In this document: positions 44,536-53,350 of the stretch, piece by piece
Numbering within the stretch: position 1 is the stretch's first letter
Layout of the letters: every line of letters starts with the position of its first letter
DNA from: JACVRW01 sp963765135
GTDB lineage: Bacteria > Actinomycetota > Thermoleophilia > Solirubrobacterales > Thermoleophilaceae
DNA length: 64,000 bases
NCBI GenBank assembly: GCA_963765135.1
Contig: CAVXUX010000004.1
Location: forward strand, 124,001 to 188,000
Direction of reading: 5' to 3'
Translations under genes and position numbers: made by a program
Notes under the pieces: generated by a model
What the model saw: the letters and a program-made list of their open reading frames with translations, nothing else
What the model was told of the DNA's origin: nothing
Database searches by the model: none

Positions 44536-45114
44536 ATGATCGCCTCGATCCGCGGCGAGGTCATCAGCCGGCTCGGCGGCGAGGTCGTGATCGAGGCCGC
44601 CGGCGTCGGCTACAAGCTCGCCGTCTCCTCGGAGACGCTCAGCTCCGTACCCGCGGCCGGCGAGCAGGGTCGCCTGTTCACCCATCTGGTCATGCGCGAC
44701 GACGCCATGAACCTGTACGGCTTCTCGACCCAGGCCGAGCGCGAGCTGTTCCTGATGCTGGTCGGCGTGCAATCGGTCGGCCCGAAGGTGGCGCTGGCGG
44801 TGCTCTCGGGCGGCACGCCGCGCGAGCTGCTGAACGCGATCGCCTCGGGCGACACCGCGCGCTTCCAGGCCGTGCCCGGCATCGGCAAGCGCACCGCGGA
44901 GCGGATCATCGTCGAGCTGCGCGAGAAGGTCGCCGGCAAGGTCAGCGACGAGATCGTGGTGCGCCACACGCCGTCCGACGATCCGCGCACGCTCGCGCGC
45001 GAAGGCCTGCTCGGGCTCGGCTTCACCCCGCAGGAGGCCGACGGCATGCTCGACACGGTCGCCGGCGACACCCCCGAGGACCTGATCTCCGAGGCGCTCA
45101 AGGCGGGCCGGTGA
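44536..45114 (+). CDS. ruvA: Holliday junction DNA helicase subunit RuvA
   Basis: 192 residues from ATG 44536. OB-fold start MIASIRGEVISRLGGEVVIEAAGVGY, HhH motifs (LVGVQSVGPKVALAVLSG, VPGIGKRTAERIIVELREK), and C-terminal domain III (AREGLLGLGFTPQEAD) that contacts RuvB. GTGA overlap with ruvB. Confidence 0.98.
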   Translation: MIASIRGEVISRLGGEVVIEAAGVGYKLAVSSETLSSVPAAGEQGRLFTHLVMRDDAMNLYGFSTQAERELFLMLVGVQSVGPKVALAVLSGGTPRELLNAIASGDTARFQAVPGIGKRTAERIIVELREKVAGKVSDEIVVRHTPSDDPRTLAREGLLGLGFTPQEADGMLDTVAGDTPEDLISEALKAGR

Positions 45115-46154
45115 GCGGCGGCATCCGCACCCCCGGGGTGGAGCGCATCCACGACCCGATCGCGCTGCCGGCCGAGGACGACCTCGACCGCTCGCTGCGC
45201 CCCAAGAAGCTCGACGACTTCGTCGGCCAGGACCGCGTCAAGCAGCAGCTGGCGATCTTCATCGAGGCCGCCCGCGCCCGCGGCGAGGCGCTCGACCACG
45301 TCCTGCTCGCTGGGCCGCCCGGCCTCGGCAAGACGTCGCTCGCGCAGATCGTGGCGAACGAGCTGGAGGTTGGCTTCGTGCCCACCGCGGGACCGGCGCT
45401 CGAGCGCAAGGGCGACGTGGCCAGCTACCTCACCGCGCTCGAGCCCCGCAGCGTCTTCTTCGTCGACGAGATCCACCGTCTGCCGAAGGCGCTCGAGGAG
45501 ACCTTCTATCCGGCGATGGAGGACCGCAAGCTGCCGATCACGGTGGGCCAGGGCGCCGGCGCGCGGGTGGTCACGCTCGACCTTCCCGAGTTCACGCTGA
45601 TCGGCGCCACCACTCGAACGGGCCTGCTGACCACGCCGCTGCGCGACCGCTTCGGGGTCACGCACCGGCTGGAGCTGTACGCGCCGGCGGACCTCGCCCG
45701 GATCGTGCTGCGCTCGGCCGGCATCCTCGACATCGAGATCGACGATCCCGGCGCCCACGAGATCGCCGGGCGCTCGCGCGGCACGCCGCGCGTGGCGAAC
45801 CGGCTGCTCAAGCGGGTGCGCGACTTCGCCGAGGTGCGGGGCGCCGGCTCGATCGACGCGCGCGTGGCGCGCGAGGCGCTCGAGCTGCTCGAGGTCGACG
45901 AGGCGGGCCTGGACCGGCTCGACCGCGACATCCTGCGCAACATCTGCGAGAAGTTCGGCGGCGGCCCGGTCGGGCTGTCAACGCTGTCGGTCGCGGTCGG
46001 CGAGGAGTCCGACACGATCGAGGACGTCTACGAGCCCTACCTGCTCCAGCAGGGGTTTCTCATGCGCACCCCGCGGGGGCGAGTCGCCACCGAGGCGGCT
46101 TTCGCCCACATGGGCCTGGAAGCGCCGCGCGACGGCACCCAGCGCCTCTTCTGA
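45111..46154 (+). CDS. ruvB: Holliday junction branch-migration ATPase RuvB
   Basis: 347 residues from GTG 45111. RPKKLDDFVGQDRVKQQL, Walker A GPPGLGKTSLAQ, Walker B FFVDEIHRLPKALEE, sensor TLIGATTRTGLLTTPLRDRFG and arginine-finger region, then the winged-helix end (YLLQQGFLMRTPRGR). Motor of the RuvAB branch-migration complex. Confidence 0.98.
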   Translation: MSGGIRTPGVERIHDPIALPAEDDLDRSLRPKKLDDFVGQDRVKQQLAIFIEAARARGEALDHVLLAGPPGLGKTSLAQIVANELEVGFVPTAGPALERKGDVASYLTALEPRSVFFVDEIHRLPKALEETFYPAMEDRKLPITVGQGAGARVVTLDLPEFTLIGATTRTGLLTTPLRDRFGVTHRLELYAPADLARIVLRSAGILDIEIDDPGAHEIAGRSRGTPRVANRLLKRVRDFAEVRGAGSIDARVAREALELLEVDEAGLDRLDRDILRNICEKFGGGPVGLSTLSVAVGEESDTIEDVYEPYLLQQGFLMRTPRGRVATEAAFAHMGLEAPRDGTQRLF

Positions 46155-46225
46155 TATCTGAAGGCTCGCGCGCGCCGCGCGCTCGCGGTAGGGCTGACCT
46201 TGCCTGGCTAGCATGGGCGTTTCGC

Positions 46226-46669
46226 ATGCCGATCTTCATCTGCCCGAACTGCGGCGATCGCAGCATCTCCACCGAGCGCACGGCCGGCTTCAAGGACCGT
46301 GCGCGCGCGTGCAGCAAGTGCGGCTTCGGCTTCGTGTTCGAGCTGCTCGACGACTACTACCCGGCGCCGAACGCGGCGTTCTTCCTGCTCGACCAGCAGG
46401 GTCGCCTGATCGGCACCGGCCGGGGCGCGCGTGAGCTCACCGGGCTGGGCGACCTCGACGTGATCGGCAGGCCGGTGCAGGACGTGCTGAACCTCGAGTT
46501 CGAGAACGGCGAGGACCACGTCGGCACCGCGCTCGAGTGGGGCGTGCGGGTGCTCGACAAGGCTGTCACCGTGCACGCCGAAGGAGACCGGCCCGAATCG
46601 GCGAAGGCGGACATCTTCCCCGCGTACGACGATGACGGGGGACTCCTGCTCGTGCTCACCCCGCGATGA
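46226..46669 (+). CDS. Zinc-ribbon plus PAS-like small protein coupled to secDF
   Basis: 147 residues from ATG 46226. An N-terminal four-Cys zinc ribbon (CPNCGDRS at about 6-13 and CSKCGFGF at about 29-36) precedes a PAS-like domain (PAPNAAFFLLDQQGRLIGTGRGARELTG cut: FFLLDQQGRLIGTG, VIGRPVQDVLNLEF). No kinase or output domain. The stop overlaps the secDF start (ATGA), so it is translated together with the Sec translocon accessory subunit. Role unknown; a redox or metal-sensing partner is only a guess. TAGCAT at 46209-46214 is a plausible -10. Confidence 0.75.
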   Translation: MPIFICPNCGDRSISTERTAGFKDRARACSKCGFGFVFELLDDYYPAPNAAFFLLDQQGRLIGTGRGARELTGLGDLDVIGRPVQDVLNLEFENGEDHVGTALEWGVRVLDKAVTVHAEGDRPESAKADIFPAYDDDGGLLLVLTPR

Positions 46670-49600
46670 CCAGCCGGACGCGCAACCTGTCGATCCTCGC
46701 AGTCGTGGCCGGTCTGCTCGTGCTGGCGCTGCTCGTGATCGTGCCGGGGTCGCCGCTCTCGAAGGACACGAAGCTGGGACTCGACCTCGAGGGCGGCATC
46801 GAGCTCGTCTACGAGGGCGAGCCGACTCCGCAGGTCCCGGAGGTCACGCCGCAGTCGATCGACGACGCGATCGAGACGATGCGCAAGCGCGTGGACTCGC
46901 TCGGCGTCTCCGAGCCCGAGATCCAGCGCGCCGGCGCCAAGCAGATCGCCGTCGGGCTGCCGGACGTGCAGAACGCCGAGCGCGCGCGCGAGCAGGTCGG
47001 CAACACGGCCCGGCTCCAGTTCTACGACTGGGAGCCGAACATCCTCACCGACCGCGAGACCTACGCCGGCGGCCACTCGCTCTTCGACGCCGTCGAGGCG
47101 GCGTCGACCCAGAAGGGCAAGGCCGAGGCGACCGACGTGCCGCCGGGGTCCGACATGACGCCGGCCGAGGCCGACAAGGCCAACAACACGGCCAAGGACC
47201 GCTACTACCTGTTCGGCCCCGACCAGCTGCCGATCGGGCCCGACAAGAAGCCGCTGCGCGTCGGCAACTACGAGCCGTCGGGCACGTGCAAGGACCTGCT
47301 GTCGGACTACGAGCAGGCGCCGGGGGATCCACCCGAGTACGCGAAGGGCACGGAGTGCCTGCCGCAGCTCGAGGCGCTCGGCTCGGGCGGGCCGCCCGCC
47401 GGCTCGCGGGTGATCAAGGTGCCCGAGGGCGTCGTGGTCGTCGAGCAGGAGCCGGCTCCCAACCAGCCGCCGCAGATCAAGCGCTTCACGGTGCTCGAGG
47501 ACGACTCCGAGCTGTCCGGCGAGGACATCAAGAACCCCAAGGCCGGCACCGACCCGAACACCAACGCCCCGCTCGTGACGATGGAGTTCACGGACAAGGG
47601 TCGCGAGGCGTTCGCGCGGGTGACCAAGCGGATCGCCGAGCGCGGCTTCGAGGCCTCGACGCTGCAGCCCGGCGCGAGCGACAAGGAGCAGTTCTTCCAG
47701 CGCTTCGCGATCACGCTCGACAACAAGATCGTCTCGCTGGCGACGATCGACTTCGTCTCCAACCCGGAGGGAATCGACGGGCGCACGGGCGCGCAGATCG
47801 AGAACGTCGGGGACTTCGACGACGCCAACGACCTCGCCGAGAGCCTCCGCATCGGCGCCCTGCCGATCGAGCTCAAGCTGATCTCGGAGACCCAGGTGTC
47901 GGCCTCGCTCGGCCAGCAGGCGCTCCACCAGGGCTTGATCGCCGGCGCCGTCGGCCTGGCGCTGACGATCCTGTTCCTGCTGATCTTCTACCGGGTGCTC
48001 GGCCTGGTGGCCACGGCGGCGCTGCTGACCTACGCGGTCTTCCTGTTCGCGCTCGTCAAGCTGATCCCGATCACCCTCACGCTGCCGGGTATCGCGGGGC
48101 TCGTGCTGACCCTGGCGGTCGCGGCCGACGCGAACATCGTCATGTTCGAGCGCATCAAGGAGGAGGTGCGCACCGGCAGATCGATCCCGGCCTCGATCGC
48201 CACCGGCTACGCGAAGGCGCTGCGGACGATCATCGACGCGAACGTCGTGACGATCGGCGTCGCCTTCATCCTGTTCACGCTGGCCACCGCCGGGGTGAAG
48301 GGCTTCGCGTTCACCTTGATGATCGGCACGATCGTGTCGCTGTTCACGGCGGTGCTGGCCACGTCGGCGATCCTGGGTTCGCTCGCCCGCACCCGGCTGC
48401 TGCGCTCCCCGAGCGCGCTCGGAGCGGGGCCCGAGCGCGTCAGCTGGCAGCGCTTCGACTTCATGGGCAAGGCGCGCTGGTTCTTCTCGTTCTCGGGCGC
48501 CATCCTGGCGGTGGGCGCCATTGCCCTGTCCACACTCGGGATCAACTTCGGCATCGACTTCGAGTCGGGCACGCGCATCGTGACGCCGCTGGAGCGCCAG
48601 GCGAACGTGGACCAGGTGCGCAGCGCGCTCGAGCCGCTCGGCTACGGGGACGCCAAGATCCAGGACGTCGACGACCCCGAGCTCGGCAAGAACGTGTTCC
48701 AGATCTCGGTGTCGCAGCTGACGCCCGACAAGGTCAACGACGTCGAGCAGGCGCTCGACAGCAGGTTCGGCGTGGCGGTCGACGACTTCTCGTCCAGCTC
48801 GATCGGGCCGACGTTCGGCGAGCAGATCGCGCGCACGGCGCTGATCGCGGTGATCGCCTCGCTGCTGCTGATCTCGGTCTACATCGGCTTCCGGTTCGAG
48901 TGGAAATTCGCGGTGCCGATCCTGATCGCGCTCGCGCACGACCTGCTGATCACCTCGGGCGTCTACGCCCTGACCGAGCGGGAGGTCACGACCTCCACGG
49001 TCGCGGCCCTGCTGACGATCATGGGTTACTCGCTGTACGACACGATCATCGTGTTCGACCGAATACGCGAGAACGTGCCGCGCATGCCGCGCGCGACCTT
49101 CTCCCAGATCGCCAACCGCTCGATGTCGGAGGTGCTGACCAGATCGCTGGCCACCAGCGCCACGGTGCTGATGCCGGTCGGCGCCCTGATGCTGTTCGGC
49201 GGCGAGACCCTGAGGGACTTCGCGTTCGCGCTGCTGGTCGGGGTGGCCTCGGGCGCCTACTCGTCGATCTTCATCGCGACGCCGGTGCTGGTGGAGTGGA
49301 AGGAGCGCGAGCAGGTCTACATGCGCCGGCGGCGCGTGGTCATGGAGCAGTTCGGCGGCATGGTGCCGGCGTTCGCGACCGGAGCGCTGGCGGCCGAGCC
49401 GGCCGAAGCGGCCGGCCAGCCGGCCACGGCGCGGCCGAGCCGGGCCGCCCGGGCGCGGCGAGCGGCGGGCCGAGCAGCCGGGCGCGGTTCTGGCGCCACT
49501 CCGCGCGCCTCGCGCGCCCAGGCGCCACCGCCTCCCGCGCCGCCCGACGCGCCATCCGCTCGCCCCGCCGCTCCGCCGCCAGACGCCGCTCCGGAGCCGC

Positions 49601-49875
49601 CGGCTCGCCCTGCCGCTCCGCCGCCAGACGCCGCTCCTGAGCAGCCCGCTCGCCCCGCTGCTCCACCGCCGCCACCCGCCGCGGAGCCGCCGGCTCGCCC
49701 CGCCGCTTCGCCCGCCGACGGGGGCGCCGCTCCGCCGCCCGGCGACGGCGCTCCGGCCCAGCCCCGCGACGGCGCTCCGCGCGAGTCGCGCACCACCTCC
49801 ACCGCCGGCGGCGGCAGCCCCAAGCCGAAGCCGAAGCGCCAGCGGCCGCGCAAGAAGCACGGGAGGAGCCGATGA
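46666..49875 (+). CDS. secDF: Fused SecD-SecF protein translocase subunit with Pro-rich basic tail
   Basis: 1069 residues. The SecD half (about 1-580): first membrane helix 8-28, DTKLGLDLEGGIELVYEGE, a large periplasmic region, then five helices with VLTLAVAADANIVMFERIKEE. The SecF half (about 600-890): second start helix, NFGIDFESGTRIV, IGPTFGEQIARTALIAVIASLLLISVYIGF (split family motif), GYSLYDTIIVFDRIREN. It drives late steps of Sec export with the proton motive force. The last 160 residues are a cytosolic Ala/Pro/Arg-rich tail with four imperfect 15-residue repeats and a Lys/Arg end (KPKPKRQRPRKKHGRSR). It overlaps the next gene by ATGA. Confidence 0.95.
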   Translation: MTSRTRNLSILAVVAGLLVLALLVIVPGSPLSKDTKLGLDLEGGIELVYEGEPTPQVPEVTPQSIDDAIETMRKRVDSLGVSEPEIQRAGAKQIAVGLPDVQNAERAREQVGNTARLQFYDWEPNILTDRETYAGGHSLFDAVEAASTQKGKAEATDVPPGSDMTPAEADKANNTAKDRYYLFGPDQLPIGPDKKPLRVGNYEPSGTCKDLLSDYEQAPGDPPEYAKGTECLPQLEALGSGGPPAGSRVIKVPEGVVVVEQEPAPNQPPQIKRFTVLEDDSELSGEDIKNPKAGTDPNTNAPLVTMEFTDKGREAFARVTKRIAERGFEASTLQPGASDKEQFFQRFAITLDNKIVSLATIDFVSNPEGIDGRTGAQIENVGDFDDANDLAESLRIGALPIELKLISETQVSASLGQQALHQGLIAGAVGLALTILFLLIFYRVLGLVATAALLTYAVFLFALVKLIPITLTLPGIAGLVLTLAVAADANIVMFERIKEEVRTGRSIPASIATGYAKALRTIIDANVVTIGVAFILFTLATAGVKGFAFTLMIGTIVSLFTAVLATSAILGSLARTRLLRSPSALGAGPERVSWQRFDFMGKARWFFSFSGAILAVGAIALSTLGINFGIDFESGTRIVTPLERQANVDQVRSALEPLGYGDAKIQDVDDPELGKNVFQISVSQLTPDKVNDVEQALDSRFGVAVDDFSSSSIGPTFGEQIARTALIAVIASLLLISVYIGFRFEWKFAVPILIALAHDLLITSGVYALTEREVTTSTVAALLTIMGYSLYDTIIVFDRIRENVPRMPRATFSQIANRSMSEVLTRSLATSATVLMPVGALMLFGGETLRDFAFALLVGVASGAYSSIFIATPVLVEWKEREQVYMRRRRVVMEQFGGMVPAFATGALAAEPAEAAGQPATARPSRAARARRAAGRAAGRGSGATPRASRAQAPPPPAPPDAPSARPAAPPPDAAPEPPARPAAPPPDAAPEQPARPAAPPPPPAAEPPARPAASPADGGAAPPPGDGAPAQPRDGAPRESRTTSTAGGGSPKPKPKRQRPRKKHGRSR
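49558..49737 (+). repeat. Four 45-base imperfect tandem repeats in the secDF tail
   Basis: Units at 49558, 49603, 49648 and 49693 each start GCTCGCCC and encode ARPAAPPPDAAPEPP-like 15-mers. Units 1 and 2 are nearly identical; 3 and 4 diverge. Copy number is a likely site of strain variation. Confidence 0.8.
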
Positions 49876-50171
49876 GCCTGCTCGTCTGGGTGATGATGGG
49901 GATCGCCGTCTGGCACTTCACCGTCTTCGTCCCGGATCGCTTCTGGGGCGGGATCGTCGGCGCCTTCCTGGCGGCGAGCGTCGCCGCGGCGCTGTTCGGC
50001 CTGATCCTCAACGGCGGCAGCGTGCCCGGCCAGAGCGACACCGACCTGGTCCAGGCGCTGATCGCCATCCCCGGTGCGGCGATCGGCCTCGCGCTCTCGT
50101 ACTTGTACGGCGCCCGTGTCGACCGGCAGCACGGGATCGACCACGGCAAGACGCGCGCCGGCTCGCACTGA
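49872..50171 (+). CDS. Small three-helix membrane protein downstream of secDF
   Basis: 99 residues from ATG 49872 (ATGA overlap with secDF). Hydrophobic segments at about 5-25, 27-48 and 62-82; the end is charged and His-rich (RVDRQHGIDHGKTRAGSH). The layout resembles GlsB/YeaQ-type transglycosylase-associated proteins, but I cannot confirm that family. Coupling to secDF suggests envelope function. Confidence 0.75.
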   Translation: MSLLVWVMMGIAVWHFTVFVPDRFWGGIVGAFLAASVAAALFGLILNGGSVPGQSDTDLVQALIAIPGAAIGLALSYLYGARVDRQHGIDHGKTRAGSH

Positions 50172-50214
50172 GCGCCTGAAAAGCCGACCTCACTCGTTTG
50201 CTTGAATCTGACGC

Positions 50215-50766
50215 GTGGCGTCGGAGCACAAGCTCGGCGAGGTCGGGACGGAGATCGCCCCCGAGCTGGCCCCGGATTCGGAGGGTGCGGCGCGGGTGGA
50301 CGCGCTGCTGCGCCACGTGTGCCACCTGGCCCGCTCCCTGACCGGCGCGGAGCAGGCCGCGATGGCGCTGCACGCGACAGTCGACGAGGCGCCGCGCAAG
50401 TACTTCAGCCTCAGCGCGGCCTACGCGCCGTGGCGCGACTATCGCCCCGACCCGAAGGGGCTCGGCCTGCACGGGCTCGAGATACCGCCCGGCGACGTCG
50501 TCCGGCTGACGCAGGGCGAGGTCGAGTCGCACCCGGCCTGGCAGAACTTCGGCGACCAGGCGACCGACCACCCGCCGATGCGCGGCTGGCTCGCCACCGC
50601 CGTCTGCGGCGAGGGCGGGTACCGCTACGGCCTGCTCCAGCTGTCCGACAAGAGCGGTGACGCCGAGTTCACCGAGGAGGACGAGGTCAGGGTGCGCGAG
50701 CTGGCCGAGCTGGTCGGCGCCGCGCTCGACGCGCTGCGCTTCGGCCAGGAACGCGCCGCGGCCTGA
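50215..50766 (+). CDS. GAF-domain protein
   Basis: 183 residues from GTG 50215. One GAF-like domain (VDALLRHVCHLARSLTGAEQAAMAL, WLATAVCGEGGYRYGLLQLSDKSG, FTEEDEVRVRELAELVGAALD). No output domain is attached. Probably a small-molecule or redox sensing module acting in trans. It precedes recJ by 36 bases on the same strand. Confidence 0.75.
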   Translation: MASEHKLGEVGTEIAPELAPDSEGAARVDALLRHVCHLARSLTGAEQAAMALHATVDEAPRKYFSLSAAYAPWRDYRPDPKGLGLHGLEIPPGDVVRLTQGEVESHPAWQNFGDQATDHPPMRGWLATAVCGEGGYRYGLLQLSDKSGDAEFTEEDEVRVRELAELVGAALDALRFGQERAAA

Positions 50767-50802
50767 GAATTCGCCGTCGTTCCGTCCGCCCGTCCTCGCA
50801 GG

Positions 50803-53259
50803 ATGGGTCGGATGCTCTCGAAGCCGACCAGATGGTCGTGCGCTCCCTATGAGGTAGCGGTTGCCGAGCGGCTTGCCGCCGGGTTGGGTGTGTCGCGCCC
50901 GGTTGGCGCGATCCTGGCGCGTCGCGGCTTCGCGACCGTAGAGGAGGCGCGGGCGTTCCTGGACGCGGACGAGCGTCACGATCCGCTGACCCTCCCGGGC
51001 GTGCCCGCGGCTCGTGAGCTGATCCTCGCGCACCTGCGGCGCGGCTCCCGGATCGCGGTGTTCGGCGACTACGACGTGGACGGCGTCTGCTCCACGGCCA
51101 TCTTGGTGCGCACCCTGCGAGCCCTCGGCGGGGACCCGGTGTGGGAGCTGCCGTCGCGCTTCGACGAGGGGTATGGCCTCTCGACCGGCGCCGTCGAGCG
51201 GCTGGCCGAGCGCGGCGTGGGCCTGCTGATCACCGTCGACTGCGGCATCACGGCGGTCGACCAGGTCGCTGCGGCGAAGGCCGCCGGGCTCGACGTGGTG
51301 GTCACCGATCACCACCGGCCGGACGAGACGCTGCCGGACTGCGTCGTCGTGCACCCGGCGCTGGGCGACTACCCATGCCCGGAGCTGTGCGCCGCGGGCG
51401 TGGTGCTGAAGCTGTGCGAGGCCCTGCACCCGCCGGCCGCCGAGGAGCACCTCGACCTGGCGGCGCTGGCCACGGTCTGCGACCTCGTTCCGCTGCGCGG
51501 TGAGAACCGGCGCATCGTGCGCGCCGGGTTGACCGCGCTGGCGCGCACGGACAAGCCCGGCCTGAGGGCGCTGATGTCGGTGGCCGCGGTCGAGCCGGCC
51601 GAGCTCACCGAGCAGGCGCTCGGCTTCCGGCTCGGTCCGCGCATCAACGCCGCCGGCCGCATGCGCCGGGCCGACGCCGCGCTCGAGCTGATGCTCACCG
51701 CGGACGGCGACCGCGCCGCGGAGGTGGCGCGCGAGCTCGACCTGCTCAACGGCGACCGCCAGCAGGCCGAGACCCGCATCCTGTTCGCCGCCGAGGCCGC
51801 CTGCCTACCGCAGGCGAGCCAGGGCGCGATCGTGGTGGCGGGGGAGGGGTGGCACCCGGGCGTGGTCGGCATCGTGGCCTCCCGTCTGGTCGAGCGCTGG
51901 CGCCGCCCGTGTGTCGTGATCGCACTCGACGAGGACGGCGGCGGCCGCGGTTCGGGCCGCAGCATCTCGGCATACGACCTGCACGCCGGCCTGGGCGCCT
52001 GCGCGGAGCACCTGACCCGCTTCGGCGGCCACCGCATGGCCGCCGGCCTGGAGCTGGCGGCCGACGCCGTGGAGCCCTTCCGCGCCGCGCTGTCCGCGCA
52101 CGCGGGCGCTGCGCTGGCGCCGCAGGACCTGATCCCGGTCGAGCGCGTGGACGCGGTGGTGCCGGGCGGCGTGCTCGGGATGGGCCTCGCGGAGGAGCTG
52201 GAGTCGCTGCGCCCGTTCGGGATGGGCAACCCGCAGCCGACGCTGCTGGTGCCCGCCGCGCGTTTCCAGAACGTCACTGGGATGGGCGAGGAGAAGGAGC
52301 ACTCGCGCTTCACGCTGATCACCGCCGGCGGCGCGCGCTCACGCGGGGTGGCGTTCGGGTCTCCTCCGAAGGCGCTGGCGCCCGCCGCGGACGTGAACCA
52401 CGACATCGCGCTGCGCCTGGAGCGCAACCGCTGGAACGGCGTCGTCGAGCCACGCACGATCCTGCGCGCCCTCTGCCCGACGCGCGCGGGCGAGCTGCGT
52501 GTGCTGGGCGAGGACGGCGGGTTCTGGGAGCGGCTGGGCCGAGCCCTGGCGGGGCAGCAGGCCGAGCCGCCCGAGCCCGCCGCTTCGATCGCCGGGCCGC
52601 CGGCCCCGCTCGACCGCCGCCGCGAGGGCTTCGCCGGCGTCGCCGGCGACCTCTTCACGAGCGGCGAGCGTGTCCTCGTCGTCGTTGCCGACATCGAACG
52701 CCGTCGTCGCGGGCTCGAGGAGATCGTTGCCGGCCTGGCGCCGGATGGGATGGCGGTCGCCTCCTGGACAGCGATCGCCGCCGACCCGGGACTGGCCAGC
52801 GCCCACGACCACCTCGTCGCGCTCGACCCGCCCCCCGGGGGCGTGGCCGATCCGCTGCTGCGTCTCGGGGTGCGCGCCCACATGGCTTGGGGCCCCGCCG
52901 AGGTCGAGTTCGCGCTGCACGTGTGGCGCGCCGAGCTCGACTTGCGGCCGGCGCTCGCGAGCGTCTACCGCAGCCTGCGCGAGCTTCCGCCGGAGGCCGG
53001 CGCGGCGGCGCTCCAGGAGGCGCTCAGGGGGCAGGGGCGCTACCCGCGCGCGCCGGCGGCCTGCGCGCAGGTGATCGGAGTCCTCACCGAGCTGGCCCTG
53101 ATCGAGCTCAGCCTCGATCCGCCGTCGTGCCGGGTGCTGCAGGCCGAGCGAGCCAACCTCGACAGCTCGCCCGCCTACCGCGCCTCCTTGGAGCGCCTGA
53201 GCGCGATCGAGCGCGCCCTGGCAGCCGAGCTGCCGGACGTAGCGCGGCGCGCGGCCTGA
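50803..53259 (+). CDS. recJ: Single-stranded-DNA-specific exonuclease RecJ with long C-terminal extension
   Basis: 818 residues. DHH domain: VFGDYDVDGVCSTAIL, TVDCGITAVDQV, VVTDHHRPDE, CPELCAAGVVLKLCEAL; DHHA1 domain: GPRINAAGRMRRADAA, HPGVVGIVASRLVERW, GGHRMAAGLEL. These cover residues 1-480, followed by an OB-like part to about 560. The remaining 250 residues (from about RREGFAGVAGDLF) are an added C-terminal domain of the kind seen in longer RecJ homologues. It degrades 5' ends of ssDNA in repair and recombination, a neighbourly fit with ruvCAB. Confidence 0.95.
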   Translation: MGRMLSKPTRWSCAPYEVAVAERLAAGLGVSRPVGAILARRGFATVEEARAFLDADERHDPLTLPGVPAARELILAHLRRGSRIAVFGDYDVDGVCSTAILVRTLRALGGDPVWELPSRFDEGYGLSTGAVERLAERGVGLLITVDCGITAVDQVAAAKAAGLDVVVTDHHRPDETLPDCVVVHPALGDYPCPELCAAGVVLKLCEALHPPAAEEHLDLAALATVCDLVPLRGENRRIVRAGLTALARTDKPGLRALMSVAAVEPAELTEQALGFRLGPRINAAGRMRRADAALELMLTADGDRAAEVARELDLLNGDRQQAETRILFAAEAACLPQASQGAIVVAGEGWHPGVVGIVASRLVERWRRPCVVIALDEDGGGRGSGRSISAYDLHAGLGACAEHLTRFGGHRMAAGLELAADAVEPFRAALSAHAGAALAPQDLIPVERVDAVVPGGVLGMGLAEELESLRPFGMGNPQPTLLVPAARFQNVTGMGEEKEHSRFTLITAGGARSRGVAFGSPPKALAPAADVNHDIALRLERNRWNGVVEPRTILRALCPTRAGELRVLGEDGGFWERLGRALAGQQAEPPEPAASIAGPPAPLDRRREGFAGVAGDLFTSGERVLVVVADIERRRRGLEEIVAGLAPDGMAVASWTAIAADPGLASAHDHLVALDPPPGGVADPLLRLGVRAHMAWGPAEVEFALHVWRAELDLRPALASVYRSLRELPPEAGAAALQEALRGQGRYPRAPAACAQVIGVLTELALIELSLDPPSCRVLQAERANLDSSPAYRASLERLSAIERALAAELPDVARRAA

Positions 53260-53337
53260 GCACCAACGGCTGGCCGACGTTCCACGGGGGACCGGGGCGC
53301 GAGCCCCCGGATGTAATCCGTCGCCCGCTACCGGCTC

Positions 53338-53343
53338 TAGACT
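53338..53343 (+). promoter_or_regulatory. relA promoter -10 element, probably leaderless
   Basis: TAGACT ends seven bases before the ATG at 53351. No ribosome site between. Confidence 0.5.
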
Positions 53344-53350
53344 CAAACGT

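Noticed and set aside
49558..49737. Tandem repeats as a CRISPR-like array or mobile repeat
   Set aside because: The units are contiguous, in frame and code for a Pro/Ala-rich tail.
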